This document shows positions 17,348 to 27,987 of a stretch of DNA of 64,000 bases, piece after piece. Below the pieces are notes generated by a model. It worked only from the letters and a program-made list of their open reading frames with translations, was not told the origin of the DNA and ran no database searches. Position 1 is the first letter of the stretch. Every line of letters begins with the position of its first letter. The DNA lies in the NCBI RefSeq assembly GCF_004784465.1, contig NZ_SRRU01000008.1, positions 186,001-250,000 on the forward strand. Reading direction: 5' to 3'. The DNA comes from Streptomyces griseoluteus (GTDB lineage Bacteria; Actinomycetota; Actinomycetes; Streptomycetales; Streptomycetaceae). Both the position numbers and the translations under genes were made by a program.

Positions 17348-18232
17348 CTACCGCTCCAACAGCATCCGCTGCAACTCCCGTGCCCCCCGAGGCGGAGCCA
17401 CATCGCTGCGGTGGGCCAGCGCGATGGTCCGGGAGAGGCCAGGGCGGGCAAGAGGGGTCACGCGAAGTCCCCGCCCGGCACGGCTCGCCACCATCCGGGG
17501 TACGACAGCCACGCCCAGCCCCGCCCGGACGAAGCCGAGGACCGCGTCCATCTCACCCCCCTCGACAGCGAACTCCGGCTCGAAGCCGGCGGAGCGGCAC
17601 GCATTGACGGTGAGTTCGCGGAGGTCGTAGCCGTGGCGGAACATCACGAGGCGTTCGTTCTCGAGGTCGGCGATCTCTACGGAGCCGCGGCCGCCGCCGG
17701 GGGCGGGGGCGTCGGGGGAGGAGACCACGACCAGGTCCTCGCGCAGCAGCTCGACCGTGGTCAGCGCGGGCGCCGGTGCGGGAAGGGGGAGGACGACCAG
17801 CGCGAGATCGAGCGCGCCGCGGGCGAGTTCGCGGACCAGGTCTCGGGAGCCGCTCTCCTGGATCAGTAGCTGGATGCCCGGGTAGCGGTCGTGGAAGGCG
17901 CGGAGGACGTCCGGCAGCAGGCCCGTGCAGAGGCTCGGGGTGGCGCCGAGGCGCACCCGGCCGCGCCGGAGCTGGACCAGTTCCTGCACCTCCTGCCGGG
18001 CGGTGTCCGCGTCCGCGAGGATGCGGCGGGCCAGCGGGAGCAGCGCCTCGCCCGCGTCGGTCAGCGCGATGTTGCCGCGCGCCCGGACGAACAGGTCCGC
18101 ACCCAGCTCCCGCTCCAGCGCCCGGATCTGCTGGGAGAGCGAGGGCTGGGCGACATGGACCTGTTCGGCGGCACGGGTGAAGTGCCGGGTCTCGGCCACG
18201 GCGACGAAGTACTGGAGCTGCTGAAACTGCAC
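17348..18232 (-). CDS. LysR-family regulator divergent from the sdh operon
   Basis: A 294-residue LysR protein: N-terminal helix-turn-helix (FTRAAEQVHVAQPSLSQQIRALERELG) and an effector-binding domain. The GTG at 18232 gives the family-typical start VQFQQLQYFVAVAETRHF, although GGAGG lies only one base before it; a start upstream (ATG 18274) is possible. It faces the succinate dehydrogenase/fumarate reductase operon, and a T-N11-A inverted repeat sits in the 83-base gap. It therefore probably controls that operon. The effector is unknown. Confidence 0.88.
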   Translation of the reverse strand: MQFQQLQYFVAVAETRHFTRAAEQVHVAQPSLSQQIRALERELGADLFVRARGNIALTDAGEALLPLARRILADADTARQEVQELVQLRRGRVRLGATPSLCTGLLPDVLRAFHDRYPGIQLLIQESGSRDLVRELARGALDLALVVLPLPAPAPALTTVELLREDLVVVSSPDAPAPGGGRGSVEIADLENERLVMFRHGYDLRELTVNACRSAGFEPEFAVEGGEMDAVLGFVRAGLGVAVVPRMVASRAGRGLRVTPLARPGLSRTIALAHRSDVAPPRGARELQRMLLER

Positions 18233-18241
18233 ACCTCCAGG

Positions 18242-18256
18242 ATAGCTAGAGACTAT
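18242..18256. promoter_or_regulatory. LysR-type T-N11-A box
   Basis: ATAG-N7-CTAT at 18242-18256 contains the LysR consensus T-N11-A (T at 18243, A at 18255). It is 10-24 bases upstream of the LysR start and about 60 bases upstream of sdhC, a position that suits both autoregulation and control of the operon. Confidence 0.55.
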
Positions 18257-18315
18257 GGAAACCAGCCGATCCATGTCTTGGACCGATCGGCCTGCCCGGT
18301 CGTAACGTCCTGTCC

Positions 18316-19023
18316 ATGGCTCTGGCAACGCGGACGGACCGACGGCCGTCGATGGCGCGCACGGTCTGGGACAGCTCCGTCGGCAAGAAGACCGTGATGG
18401 CCGTCAGCGGCATCGTGATGCTGCTGTACCTGGTCGCGCACATGATCGGGAACCTGAAGATCTACTTCGGGGCCGGCGAGTTCAACAGCTACGCCCACTG
18501 GCTGCGCACGGTCGGCGAGCCGTTCATGCACTACGAGTGGACGCTCTGGCTCATCCGGGTCGTCCTGGTCGCCGCCGTGGTCGCCCACGCCACCGCCGCC
18601 TACCAGCTCAGCCGCCGTGACATCAAGGCCCGGCCCAGCAAGTACGTGCACAAGAAGGCGCGCACCAGCTACGCCACGAGGACCATGCGCTGGGGCGGCG
18701 TCATCCTCGGCCTCTTCATCGTCTGGCACCTCCTGGACCTGACCACCGGCACCGCACACCCCGGCGGCTTCCAGGAGGGCCACCCGTACCAGAACGTGGT
18801 GGACACCTTCTCCACCTGGTACGGCAACGTCATCTACATCGTGGCGATGCTCGCCCTCGGCCTGCACATCCGGCACGGCTTCTGGAGCGCCGCCCAGACC
18901 CTCGGCGCCGGAGGCCGGACCCGCGAGCGGGTCCTGAAGACCGCCGCCAACGTCCTCGCGCTGCTGCTCACGGCCGGCTTCATCGCCGTACCCGTGGGCG
19001 TCATGACCCAAGTGGTGAGCTGA
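18316..19023 (+). CDS. sdhC: Succinate dehydrogenase/fumarate reductase cytochrome b subunit
   Basis: A 235-residue membrane anchor with five predicted helices, the single-subunit type of anchor (Bacillus-like type B, di-haem cytochrome b558). His residues suited to haem ligation are in VAHMIGNLKIYF, HYEWTLWLIR, VVAHATAAYQ, VWHLLDL and GLHIRHGFW. It links electron flow from the flavoprotein and iron-sulfur subunits to menaquinone. It starts the operon sdhC-sdhA-sdhB with 2 bases between this gene and the next. Streptomyces also has a conventional sdhCDAB; this three-gene set is a second complex, so fumarate reductase or succinate oxidation at a different potential are both possible. Confidence 0.92.
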   Translation: MALATRTDRRPSMARTVWDSSVGKKTVMAVSGIVMLLYLVAHMIGNLKIYFGAGEFNSYAHWLRTVGEPFMHYEWTLWLIRVVLVAAVVAHATAAYQLSRRDIKARPSKYVHKKARTSYATRTMRWGGVILGLFIVWHLLDLTTGTAHPGGFQEGHPYQNVVDTFSTWYGNVIYIVAMLALGLHIRHGFWSAAQTLGAGGRTRERVLKTAANVLALLLTAGFIAVPVGVMTQVVS

Positions 19024-19025
19024 CC

Positions 19026-20968
<1,943 letters not shown>

Positions 20969-20972
<4 letters not shown>

Positions 20973-21718
20973 GGCTCACCCTGCGCGTCTGGCGCCAGCG
21001 GAACGCCGACACCGACGGCGCCATGTCCACCTACGAGGTGGACGGCATCTCGCCCGACATGTCCTTCCTGGAGATGCTGGACGTCCTGAACGAACGGCTC
21101 ATCCTTCAGGGCGAGGACCCCGTCGCCTTCGACCACGACTGCCGTGAGGGCATCTGCGGCGCGTGCAGCCTCGTCATCAACGGCGACGCCCACGGACCCG
21201 AGCGCACCACCACCTGCCAGCTGCACATGCGGTCCTTCCGCGACGGCGACACCATCGACATCGAGCCCTGGCGGGCCGCCGCCTTCCCGGTGATCAAGGA
21301 CCTGGTGGTGGACCGGTCCGCCTTCGACCGGATCATCCAGGCCGGCGGCTATGTCACCGCCCCCACGGGCGCCGCCCCGGAGGCGCACGCGACGCCGGTG
21401 CCCAAGCCCGACGCGGACTTCGCCTTCGAGCACGCGGAGTGCATCGGCTGCGGTGCCTGCGTGGCCGCCTGTCCCAACGGTGCCGCGATGCTCTTCACCT
21501 CGGCCAAGGTCAACCACCTCAACGTCCTCCCGCAGGGCGCGCCCGAGCGGGAGACACGGGTGCTGGACATGGTGGCCCAGATGGACGCGGAGGGCTTCGG
21601 CGGCTGCACCCTGGCCGGCGAATGCGCCACCGCCTGCCCCAAGGGCATCCCCCTCTTCTCCATCACCGGAATGAACAAGGAGTGGCTGCGCGCGACCCGC
21701 AAGGCGGGCAAGCGGTAG
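20969..21718 (+). CDS. sdhB: Succinate dehydrogenase/fumarate reductase iron-sulfur subunit
   Basis: A 249-residue iron-sulfur protein that carries electrons from FAD to the membrane anchor. The [2Fe-2S] ligands are in DCREGICGACSLVING with the fourth in TTTCQLH; the [4Fe-4S] motif is CIGCGACVAACPNG; the [3Fe-4S] motif is CTLAGECATACPKG. All are complete, so the complex should be functional. It is the last gene of the operon; a hairpin at 21757-21787 follows. Confidence 0.95.
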
Positions 21719-21756
21719 GGAACTCAGCAGACGTTCGCCGAAGGGGGCGGACGGGC

Positions 21757-21787
21757 GGGGCCGGGAGTGGTGCTCATCCCCGGCCCC
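21757..21787. terminator. Bidirectional terminator after sdhB
   Basis: GGGGCCGGG (21757-21765) pairs perfectly with CCCGGCCCC (21779-21787) across a 13-base loop. It lies between the convergent sdhB and NlpC-like genes. Confidence 0.7.
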
Positions 21788-21806
21788 GTCTGCTGTGTCT
21801 CGGGGG

Positions 21807-23570
21807 TCAGACGCGGCGCACGGTGTGCAGGGACGTGGCGTAGGTGCCGGTGCCGTCCAGGAGGGACGCGCCGCCGAGGTCGGACATGGTGGGACCGTCC
21901 ACCGTCTTCCGGCTGGACAGGAAGCGGCGCTTGCCGTCGGCGTCCGGGCCGAGGTAGATCCCGACGTGGTCCACGGTGACCGTCGCGTGGTCGTCGCTGG
22001 AGTCGGCGTTGAACAGCACCAGGTCACCGGGCTGGAGCAGCGCGGCCACGGGCGGCGCGGTGCCGTTCGTCCGGTCGACGACGACACCGGGCGCGTAGTC
22101 GACGATGTCACGCGACTTGCGCGGTATCCGCGTCCCCGAGGTGTCCGCGCCCGCCGCCAGCGGTACGCCCATGTGGTAGCCGTACACCATCCGCGTGTAA
22201 CCGGAGCAGTCCAGATTGCCGGCCTGCTTGCTCGACGGTCCGGTGTAGGTGCCGTCGGGGAAGGTCCAGCCCACGTTCATGTACTCGTGGAAGTCGGCGC
22301 CCTCGTAGCGGTAGCCCTGCGGGTCCAGATAGCCGTAACCGGCCTCGCCCAGCACCTGCTTGCCCAGCGCGGGCCCGTCCCCGGCGGTGACCGCCGGAGC
22401 GCCGCCGAGGAACATCGCCGCGTACGCGAGCACGTCCGGCGCCGTCGACCCGGCCCAGCCGCGCACCGTGCGCTCCAGGTCGGCCGTCCAGGTGCCGTCG
22501 AAGGGCTCCGGCAGCACGCGCACCCAGTCGCCGTGGGTGACGGTCGGCGGGGTGTCCCAGTTCGCGGCGTCCACCTCGAAGCGGCTCACCTGAAGTCTGA
22601 CCGGCAGGTTGGTGCAGCCCTGGTTGGCCAGCGCCCGCAGGCCCACCCGGCCCGCGCCGAACGTGGAGTCCGTGACGTCCACCGCCCAGCCGGAGGGCTC
22701 CGCCGTGCTCGTACGCCACGCCTTGACCCTGATCCGGGTGCCCTCCCGCCGCACCCGGACCGTGAAATCGGTACCCGCCGGGACGCCGGTTGTGAGGGTG
22801 GCGGCCGTGACGAGCTGGGTCACCGTGTCGGTGACCTCCTTCTCGACGCGCAGCTCCACCCCGCCGCTGGTCAGGAAGGACAGCCGGGCCCGGTAGTTGT
22901 TGTGGGTGTCCTGGTAGCCGAAGGACAGCGCGTAGGAGCACGCCTGGCCGGTGGGCACCTTGTCGAAGCGGGCGGTCGCGCGCACGTCCACGTCGGTGAT
23001 CCGGTCGTCCCGCAGCGTCGCGTGGCGGCTGGCGTAGTCGGTGGTCAGCGCGATGACACCGGTGCCGGGCAGCACCGAGTAGTCGGTGTCGGCCGGGCCC
23101 AGCGTGGACCAGCTCCCGCCGCCCGGAGAGGTCCCCCAGTACGAGCGGTCGGCGGCCGGGAGCGAGGTGTCCGGCAGGGTGCGCCCGAAGTCGTCCACGA
23201 AGGGCCGCTTGTTCTCGGCGAAGGTTCTTCGCGGGCCCGGCACCAGCACGGTCCGCGCGCCCCGGGTGAGCAGCGCGACGCGTCTGCCGCCGCTGGTTAT
23301 CTCGGTGCGGGCCGGGGTGCCGGGCAGCACGGTGGCGGTGAGCGGCGCGGCGAGGGTCAGCTGGGAGAAGTAGGAGGCGTCCAGCGGCGGCAGGGTCACC
23401 GAGGAGCGGGCCGAGGTCAGCCCGGCCGGGGCGGGCAGCGGGTCCACGGGGGCCGGGAGGGCGTCGGCCCGCGCGGGGGTGGTGGCCAGGGCACCCAGGG
23501 GCAGAGAGGCGGCGGTGACGGCGAAGGCGGCCAGCAGACCGCGGCGTGAAGTGTTGATCATGCGATGCAT
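21807..23570 (-). CDS. Secreted NlpC/P60-type hydrolase with a central lectin-like domain
   Basis: A 587-residue exported protein. The signal peptide is twin-arginine-like (NTSRRGLLAAFAVTAASLPLGALA). A middle region (about 165-330) with alternating beta-strand text (YALSFGYQDTHNNYRARLSF, VELRVEKEV) looks like a concanavalin/LamG-type jelly roll. The C-terminal part has the NlpC/P60 pattern: Cys near residue 455 in GNLDCSGYTRMVYGYHMG, and His near 535 in TVDHVGIYLG, preceded by the LQPGDLVLFN motif usual in this family. It probably cuts cell-wall peptides or another amide. ATG at 23570 or 23561 are both acceptable starts. Being a single-copy secreted gene, no operon partner is visible. Confidence 0.82.
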   Translation of the reverse strand: MHRMINTSRRGLLAAFAVTAASLPLGALATTPARADALPAPVDPLPAPAGLTSARSSVTLPPLDASYFSQLTLAAPLTATVLPGTPARTEITSGGRRVALLTRGARTVLVPGPRRTFAENKRPFVDDFGRTLPDTSLPAADRSYWGTSPGGGSWSTLGPADTDYSVLPGTGVIALTTDYASRHATLRDDRITDVDVRATARFDKVPTGQACSYALSFGYQDTHNNYRARLSFLTSGGVELRVEKEVTDTVTQLVTAATLTTGVPAGTDFTVRVRREGTRIRVKAWRTSTAEPSGWAVDVTDSTFGAGRVGLRALANQGCTNLPVRLQVSRFEVDAANWDTPPTVTHGDWVRVLPEPFDGTWTADLERTVRGWAGSTAPDVLAYAAMFLGGAPAVTAGDGPALGKQVLGEAGYGYLDPQGYRYEGADFHEYMNVGWTFPDGTYTGPSSKQAGNLDCSGYTRMVYGYHMGVPLAAGADTSGTRIPRKSRDIVDYAPGVVVDRTNGTAPPVAALLQPGDLVLFNADSSDDHATVTVDHVGIYLGPDADGKRRFLSSRKTVDGPTMSDLGGASLLDGTGTYATSLHTVRRV

Positions 23571-23695
23571 GATCCCGCAGCCGGCCGCGCACACGACCAC
23601 GTCCGGCTCGGATCTGCTCCGAACCGGACGCGGACGTATGCCTGGTAAAGAGTTCCGCCCGGCATCGCACCGGTACGGGCCGCCCCCGCGAGGTC

Positions 23696-23890
23696 CTAGG
23701 ACCGCGGCGGGTTGTCGCGGTGCTGCTGGGAGCCGAACTGGTCCCTGAGCTTCTCCTGGGCGGTGTCCACCTGGGACTGGTGCTTGTCACCGGTCCGCTG
23801 GTCGAGGTAGTCGCCACCCCTGTCGATGCCCTTGTCGGCCATGTCTTCGTGGCCCTTGAGCATTCCCTTGATCTTGTCCATAAAGGACAT
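23696..23890 (-). CDS. MT0933-like small protein (antitoxin-type annotation)
   Basis: A 64-residue hydrophilic, helical protein. The start MSFMDKIKGMLKGHEDMADKGIDRGGDYLDQRTGDKH fits the actinobacterial family named after Mycobacterium MT0933 (Rv0909-like), annotated as an antitoxin because the mycobacterial gene is paired with a toxin. No toxin gene is adjacent here: the upstream gene is a HAD phosphatase on the other strand. In Streptomyces such proteins may act in stress survival instead. ATG at 23890 has GGAGG 7 bases upstream. Confidence 0.75.
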   Translation of the reverse strand: MSFMDKIKGMLKGHEDMADKGIDRGGDYLDQRTGDKHQSQVDTAQEKLRDQFGSQQHRDNPPRS

Positions 23891-23997
23891 GGCAGCCCTC
23901 CTGGTCGCTTGAGGCTTCCCCTCCCAGGGTCACCGGCCCTGCCCGGCTTCGCATCTTGAACGCCCGGCGCCCGGCACGGCCGCCCTACAGTGGGCCT

Positions 23998-24489
23998 GTG
24001 GCACACAGCAGCGAACGCCCGGTGACCGTCTTCGACCTCGACAACACCCTCGCGGGGACCGCGCACCGGCAGCACTTCCTGGAGCGGCACCCGCGCGACT
24101 GGGACGGGTTCTTCGCCGCCGCGCCCCTCGACCCGCCGCTGGCCGAGGGGGTGGCGATGGCCCGAACCGCCGCCCGCACCTGCGACCTCGTGTACCTCAC
24201 CGGGCGTCCCGAGCGGTGCCGCCGGGACACCCTCGGCTGGCTCGCCCTCCACCGACTCCCGGACGGTGAGCTGCGCATGCGGCCCGACCAGGACCGCAGG
24301 CCCGCCCGGACCACCAAGCTGGAGATCCTGCGCGGGCTCGCCCGGCGGCGTGAGGTACTGGTCGTGGTGGACGACGACGAGCTGGTCTGCGACGCGGCCG
24401 AGCGGGCCGGCTTCGCCGTCGTACGGGCCCGCTGGGCCGAGTCCTCGGCCGCGCTGGAGCAGGCCCAGGAGCAGGAGGGCCGGACCTGA
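23998..24489 (+). CDS. HAD-superfamily phosphatase
   Basis: A 163-residue protein with the HAD fold. Motif I is VFDLDNTLAGT (nucleophile Asp), motif II is VYLTGRPERCRR, a Lys is in TTKLEIL and motif IV is LVVVDDDELV. The short cap and the YLTGRPE text resemble the polynucleotide-phosphatase branch and other small HAD enzymes acting on phosphorylated nucleic acid ends or small molecules; the substrate is not settled. The start is taken as GTG at 23998; no clear ribosome site is visible and the transcript may be leaderless. Confidence 0.8.
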   Translation: MAHSSERPVTVFDLDNTLAGTAHRQHFLERHPRDWDGFFAAAPLDPPLAEGVAMARTAARTCDLVYLTGRPERCRRDTLGWLALHRLPDGELRMRPDQDRRPARTTKLEILRGLARRREVLVVVDDDELVCDAAERAGFAVVRARWAESSAALEQAQEQEGRT

Positions 24490-24547
24490 GCCGGCGGCGG
24501 CGCCCGGAGGGCTCAGCCGTCTCAGCGTCTGGGCCGTCTCGGAGGTC

Positions 24548-24760
24548 TCAGACCTCTTCCAGGCGGAAGCCCACCTTCAGGCACACCTGGTACTTCTCGA
24601 TCCGCCCGTTCTCGATCTGTCCCCGGACCTGTGTGACCTCGAACCAGTCCAGGTTGCGCAGGGTCTGGTCGGCACGGCCGATGGCATTGCGGATGGCCTG
24701 GTCGACACCGTCGGTGGAGGTGCCGACGATCTCGCTGACCCGGTAGGTGTGGTTCGACAT
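24548..24760 (-). CDS. Dodecin-family flavin-binding protein
   Basis: A 70-residue protein of the dodecin family (MSNHTYRVSEIVGTSTDGVD at the start, NLDWFEVTQVRGQIENG with the flavin-stacking Trp, and KYQVCLKVGFRLEEV at the end). Dodecins form hollow 12-mers that store and protect flavins. It has its own promoter region, with a ribosome site AAGAGGAG. It lies downstream of egtD on the same strand but 157 bases away. Confidence 0.92.
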   Translation of the reverse strand: MSNHTYRVSEIVGTSTDGVDQAIRNAIGRADQTLRNLDWFEVTQVRGQIENGRIEKYQVCLKVGFRLEEV

Positions 24761-24917
24761 GGGTGGGTGCTCCTCTTCGCCGTACGGCAGGGTGACGGCG
24801 CCCGGCTGCCCGATCGGTCCGGTTTGTCGCGCCGTAATCCACCGTGCCGCATCCCCGCCCGGCGCGCGAGAGATCGCCCGCCGGGCGGGGAGACAGCCGC
24901 CCTCAGCCCGCCGAAGC

Positions 24918-25877
24918 TCAGCGCGCCACGCTGAGCGACAGCGCGAAGCGGTCCTCGGAGTCGGTCCACCAGTGGGTCAACTCCAGCCCCGCCTTGTCCA
25001 GTTCGGCGCCGACTCCCTCCCGGCGGAACTTCGCCGAGACCTCGGTGCGCATCTCCTCACCGGCCGCGAAGTCCACGACCATGCCGAGCGCCGGGATCTT
25101 CACCGTCTGCGCGGTACGCGAGCGCAGCCGCATCTCGATCCACTCCCGCTCCGGGTCCCAGCGGGCCACATGGTCGAAGGCGTCCGGGTCGAAGTCGGCG
25201 CCCAGCTCGCGGTCGATCACGCTGAGGACGTTCTTGTTGAACGCGGCCGTCACCCCGGACGCGTCGTCGTACGCCCGGACCAGCACCGCCTCGTCCTTCA
25301 CCAGGTCGGTGCCGAGGAGCAGCCCGTCGCCCGGCGCCAGCATGGCCCGCACGCTGTCCAGGAAGCCGGACCGCTCGGCGGGCAGCAGGTTGCCCAGCGT
25401 GCCGCCGAGGAAGGCGACCAGCCGGGGGCCGGGCGTCCCCGGCAGCGTCATCGGCTTGGTGAAGTCCGCGATCTGGGCGTGCACCGCGAGACCGGGGCGC
25501 TCCCCGGTGAGCGCCCGCCCCGCCTGCACCAGCGCGCTCTCGCTGACGTCGACCGGGACGTACGCCTCCAGCGAGGTCAGGGCGTCGATCAGATGGCGGG
25601 TCTTGGTGGAGGAGCCCGACCCCAGCTCGATCAGGGTGCGGGCGCCGCTGGCCGCGGCGATCTCACCGGAGCGGTTCTGGAGGATCTCCCGCTCGGCACG
25701 GGTCGGGTAGTACTCGGGCAGCTCCGTGATCCGCTCGAACAGCTCGCTGCCGCGCGCGTCGTAGAACCACTTGGGCGGCAGCGTCTTGGGATCGGTGGAC
25801 AGGCCGTCGAGGACGTCGGCACGCAGCGCGGCGTCGGTCGCGTCCTCGCGGAGGGTGCGGGTCACGTGCAGGCTCAC
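24918..25877 (-). CDS. egtD: L-histidine N-alpha-methyltransferase (EgtD)
   Basis: A 319-residue SAM-dependent methyltransferase that trimethylates histidine to hercynine, the first step of ergothioneine synthesis. The family motifs are clear: LPPKWFYDARGSELFERITELPEYYPTRAE near residue 35, LIELGSGSSTKTRHLI (SAM site), YVPVDVSESAL, and LVAFLGGTLGNLLPAER. Length is standard. The GTG start at 25877 overlaps the egtC stop by 4 bases. It is the last gene of egtA-B-C-D. Confidence 0.97.
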   Translation of the reverse strand: MSLHVTRTLREDATDAALRADVLDGLSTDPKTLPPKWFYDARGSELFERITELPEYYPTRAEREILQNRSGEIAAASGARTLIELGSGSSTKTRHLIDALTSLEAYVPVDVSESALVQAGRALTGERPGLAVHAQIADFTKPMTLPGTPGPRLVAFLGGTLGNLLPAERSGFLDSVRAMLAPGDGLLLGTDLVKDEAVLVRAYDDASGVTAAFNKNVLSVIDRELGADFDPDAFDHVARWDPEREWIEMRLRSRTAQTVKIPALGMVVDFAAGEEMRTEVSAKFRREGVGAELDKAGLELTHWWTDSEDRFALSLSVAR

Positions 25878-26653
25878 GTGCAGGGCTCCTTCGGTGGCAC
25901 GGACACGAGGTCCTCGACGGGGGCGAGCCGCACCTCGGTACGGCTCGCGGTGACCACGGTGCGGTCGGGGACCTCCCGCCACAGCGGTTCGTCGTCGTAC
26001 GGCTCGGAGGCGAGGATCACGGCGGGTCCCGGCTCCGCGCGGTACCAGAGGCTGTCGCCCCAGGCCGTCGCGGTGACGGTCTCGCCGTCGGTCAGCAGCA
26101 GGTTGAGACGGGAGGCGGGCGCGGCCGCGGCCAGTTGGCGGACCGTCGCGGCGAGGGCGTGTTCCGGCGCCTCGCCCGACCTGAGCCGGTGCAGGACCAG
26201 CGCCCAGACGAACGCCGAGTCGGTGCGCGCCTGGAGCGACAGCACATCGACCGGGGGCAGCAGGGAGACCAGCGGGGCGGCCGAGTCGGGCCAGCCGGCG
26301 ACCGCCCCGTTGTGGCTGAACAGCCACCGCCCCGACGCGAACGGCGCCGCCGCGGCCTCCGCGTCCGCCCCCGTCAGCGTGGCGTCGCGCACGGCGGCCA
26401 GCACCGCGCCCGAGCGCACCACACGGGCCAGGTCCAGCAGAGACTGGTCCGCCCAGATCGGTCCGGAGCGCCGGTAGCGGGCCGGCACCGGGTCGCCGTC
26501 CGCGTACCAGCCGACCCCGAACCCGTCCGCGTTCACCGTGCCGTTGCGCTGTCGCCGGGGCGCCCAGGACTGCCGGTACAGGCTGTGCGGCGGGTCCAGG
26601 AGCAGGTGCTTGAGCGGCCGGTCGGGGCCCAGGTAGGCCAGGTGGCGGCACAT
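25874..26653 (-). CDS. egtC: Gamma-glutamyl-hercynylcysteine sulfoxide hydrolase (EgtC)
   Basis: A 259-residue class-II glutamine amidotransferase-type hydrolase. Cys2, exposed when Met1 is removed, is the nucleophile (MCRHLAYLGP). The substrate-binding text HSLYRQSWAPRRQ, NADGFGVGWY and LFSHNGAVAGWP is in the family pattern. It removes glutamate from the EgtB product. ATG at 26653 overlaps the egtB stop by one base (TGATG). Confidence 0.96.
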   Translation of the reverse strand: MCRHLAYLGPDRPLKHLLLDPPHSLYRQSWAPRRQRNGTVNADGFGVGWYADGDPVPARYRRSGPIWADQSLLDLARVVRSGAVLAAVRDATLTGADAEAAAAPFASGRWLFSHNGAVAGWPDSAAPLVSLLPPVDVLSLQARTDSAFVWALVLHRLRSGEAPEHALAATVRQLAAAAPASRLNLLLTDGETVTATAWGDSLWYRAEPGPAVILASEPYDDEPLWREVPDRTVVTASRTEVRLAPVEDLVSVPPKEPCT

Positions 26654-27987
26654 CAGGCGGACTCCGAGCGGGCGGTGCGGAACCCGGCGAAGATCTGCCG
26701 CCGGATCGGGTAGTCCCAGTTGCGGAACGTCCCCCGGCAGGCCACCGCGTCCACGGCGAACGAACCGCCGCGCAGCACCTTGTACTCCGGCCCGAAGAAC
26801 ACCTCCGAGTACTCCCGGTACGGAAACGCGGCGAACCCCGGATACGGTTCGAGGTCGCTCGACGTCCACTCCCAGACATCCCCGATCAACTGCCGTACCC
26901 CGAGCGGCGACTGACCGGCCGGGTAGCTGCCGACCGGGGCGGGGGAGAGGTGCCGCTGGCCCAGGTTGGCGTGCTCCGGCCCCGGGTCGGCGTCACCCCA
27001 CGGATAGCGGGTGGAGCGACCGGTGACCGGGTCGTGCCGGGCCGCCTTCTCCCACTCCGCCTCGGTGGGCAGCCTGCGCCCGGCCCAGCGGGCGTACGCG
27101 TCCGCCTCGTACCAGCACACGTGCAGCACCGGCTCGGCGGGCGGCACCACCTCGGTGACCCCGAACCGGCGCCGCAGCCACTGGCTGCCCTCCCGGCGCC
27201 AGTACAGCGGCGCCTTGAGGGAGTTGCGGCGTACGTGCGCCCAGCCCTCCGGGGTCCACCACCGCTCGGTCTCGTAGCCGCCGTCCGCGATGAACGCCTG
27301 GTAGGCCGCGTTCGTCACCGGCACCGTGTCGATCCAGAACGGCGCCACCTCCCGTACGTGTGCCGGGCGTTCGTTGTCCAGTGCCCAGGGTTCGGTGGAG
27401 GTGCCCATGGTGAACGGGCCGCCGGGGACCAGGACTTCGGCCGGCCCGGTGTAGGGCGGCACCGGCTCGTGTGCGGGCGCGGTCAGCGCGGCCGGGCCGG
27501 TGCGGAGCTGATGGGTGATCAGCATCGTCTCGTCGTGCTGCTGTTCGTGCTGGGCGATCATCCCGAAGGCGAACCCGGCCTCGGTGAGCCGGCTGCCACC
27601 CTCGAAGTCGGCGCTCTCCAGCAGGTCCAGCGCCCGCCCGCGCACCTCGGCCGCGTACTTCCGCGCCTCCTCGGGCGAGAGCAGCGGCAGCGAGGGGCGT
27701 TCGGAACGCGGATGCTCGAAGGCGTCGTACAGCACGTCGATGTCGGGCCGCATCGCCTCCCGGCCGCCGACGTTGCGCAGCAGCCACAACTCCTCCTGGT
27801 TGCCGATGTGCGCGAGGTCCCAGACCAGGGGCGACATCAGCGGGGAGTGCTGGGCGGTGAGGTCCGGGTCCCCGACGCAGCTCGTCAGCAGGGTGGTGCG
27901 GTCGCGGGCGGTGACCAGCGAGGCGAGCAGCCGCTCGCGCAGCGTCTCGGTCCCGGCCGCCGTCGTCCCGCTCTCCTGGGCGGTCAT
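26653..27987 (-). CDS. egtB: Ergothioneine sulfoxide synthase (EgtB)
   Basis: A 444-residue non-haem iron enzyme that joins gamma-glutamylcysteine to hercynine with oxygen. The N-terminal DinB-like domain holds the first His ligand (SPLVWDLAHIGNQEELWLLR, about residues 52-70) and the His pair HEQQHDET (about 145-152). The C-terminal formylglycine-generating-enzyme fold begins at GGPFTMGTS and ends with WEWTSSDLEPYPGF and RGGSFAVD. ATG at 27987 overlaps the egtA stop by 4 bases. Confidence 0.97.
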   Translation of the reverse strand: MTAQESGTTAAGTETLRERLLASLVTARDRTTLLTSCVGDPDLTAQHSPLMSPLVWDLAHIGNQEELWLLRNVGGREAMRPDIDVLYDAFEHPRSERPSLPLLSPEEARKYAAEVRGRALDLLESADFEGGSRLTEAGFAFGMIAQHEQQHDETMLITHQLRTGPAALTAPAHEPVPPYTGPAEVLVPGGPFTMGTSTEPWALDNERPAHVREVAPFWIDTVPVTNAAYQAFIADGGYETERWWTPEGWAHVRRNSLKAPLYWRREGSQWLRRRFGVTEVVPPAEPVLHVCWYEADAYARWAGRRLPTEAEWEKAARHDPVTGRSTRYPWGDADPGPEHANLGQRHLSPAPVGSYPAGQSPLGVRQLIGDVWEWTSSDLEPYPGFAAFPYREYSEVFFGPEYKVLRGGSFAVDAVACRGTFRNWDYPIRRQIFAGFRTARSESA

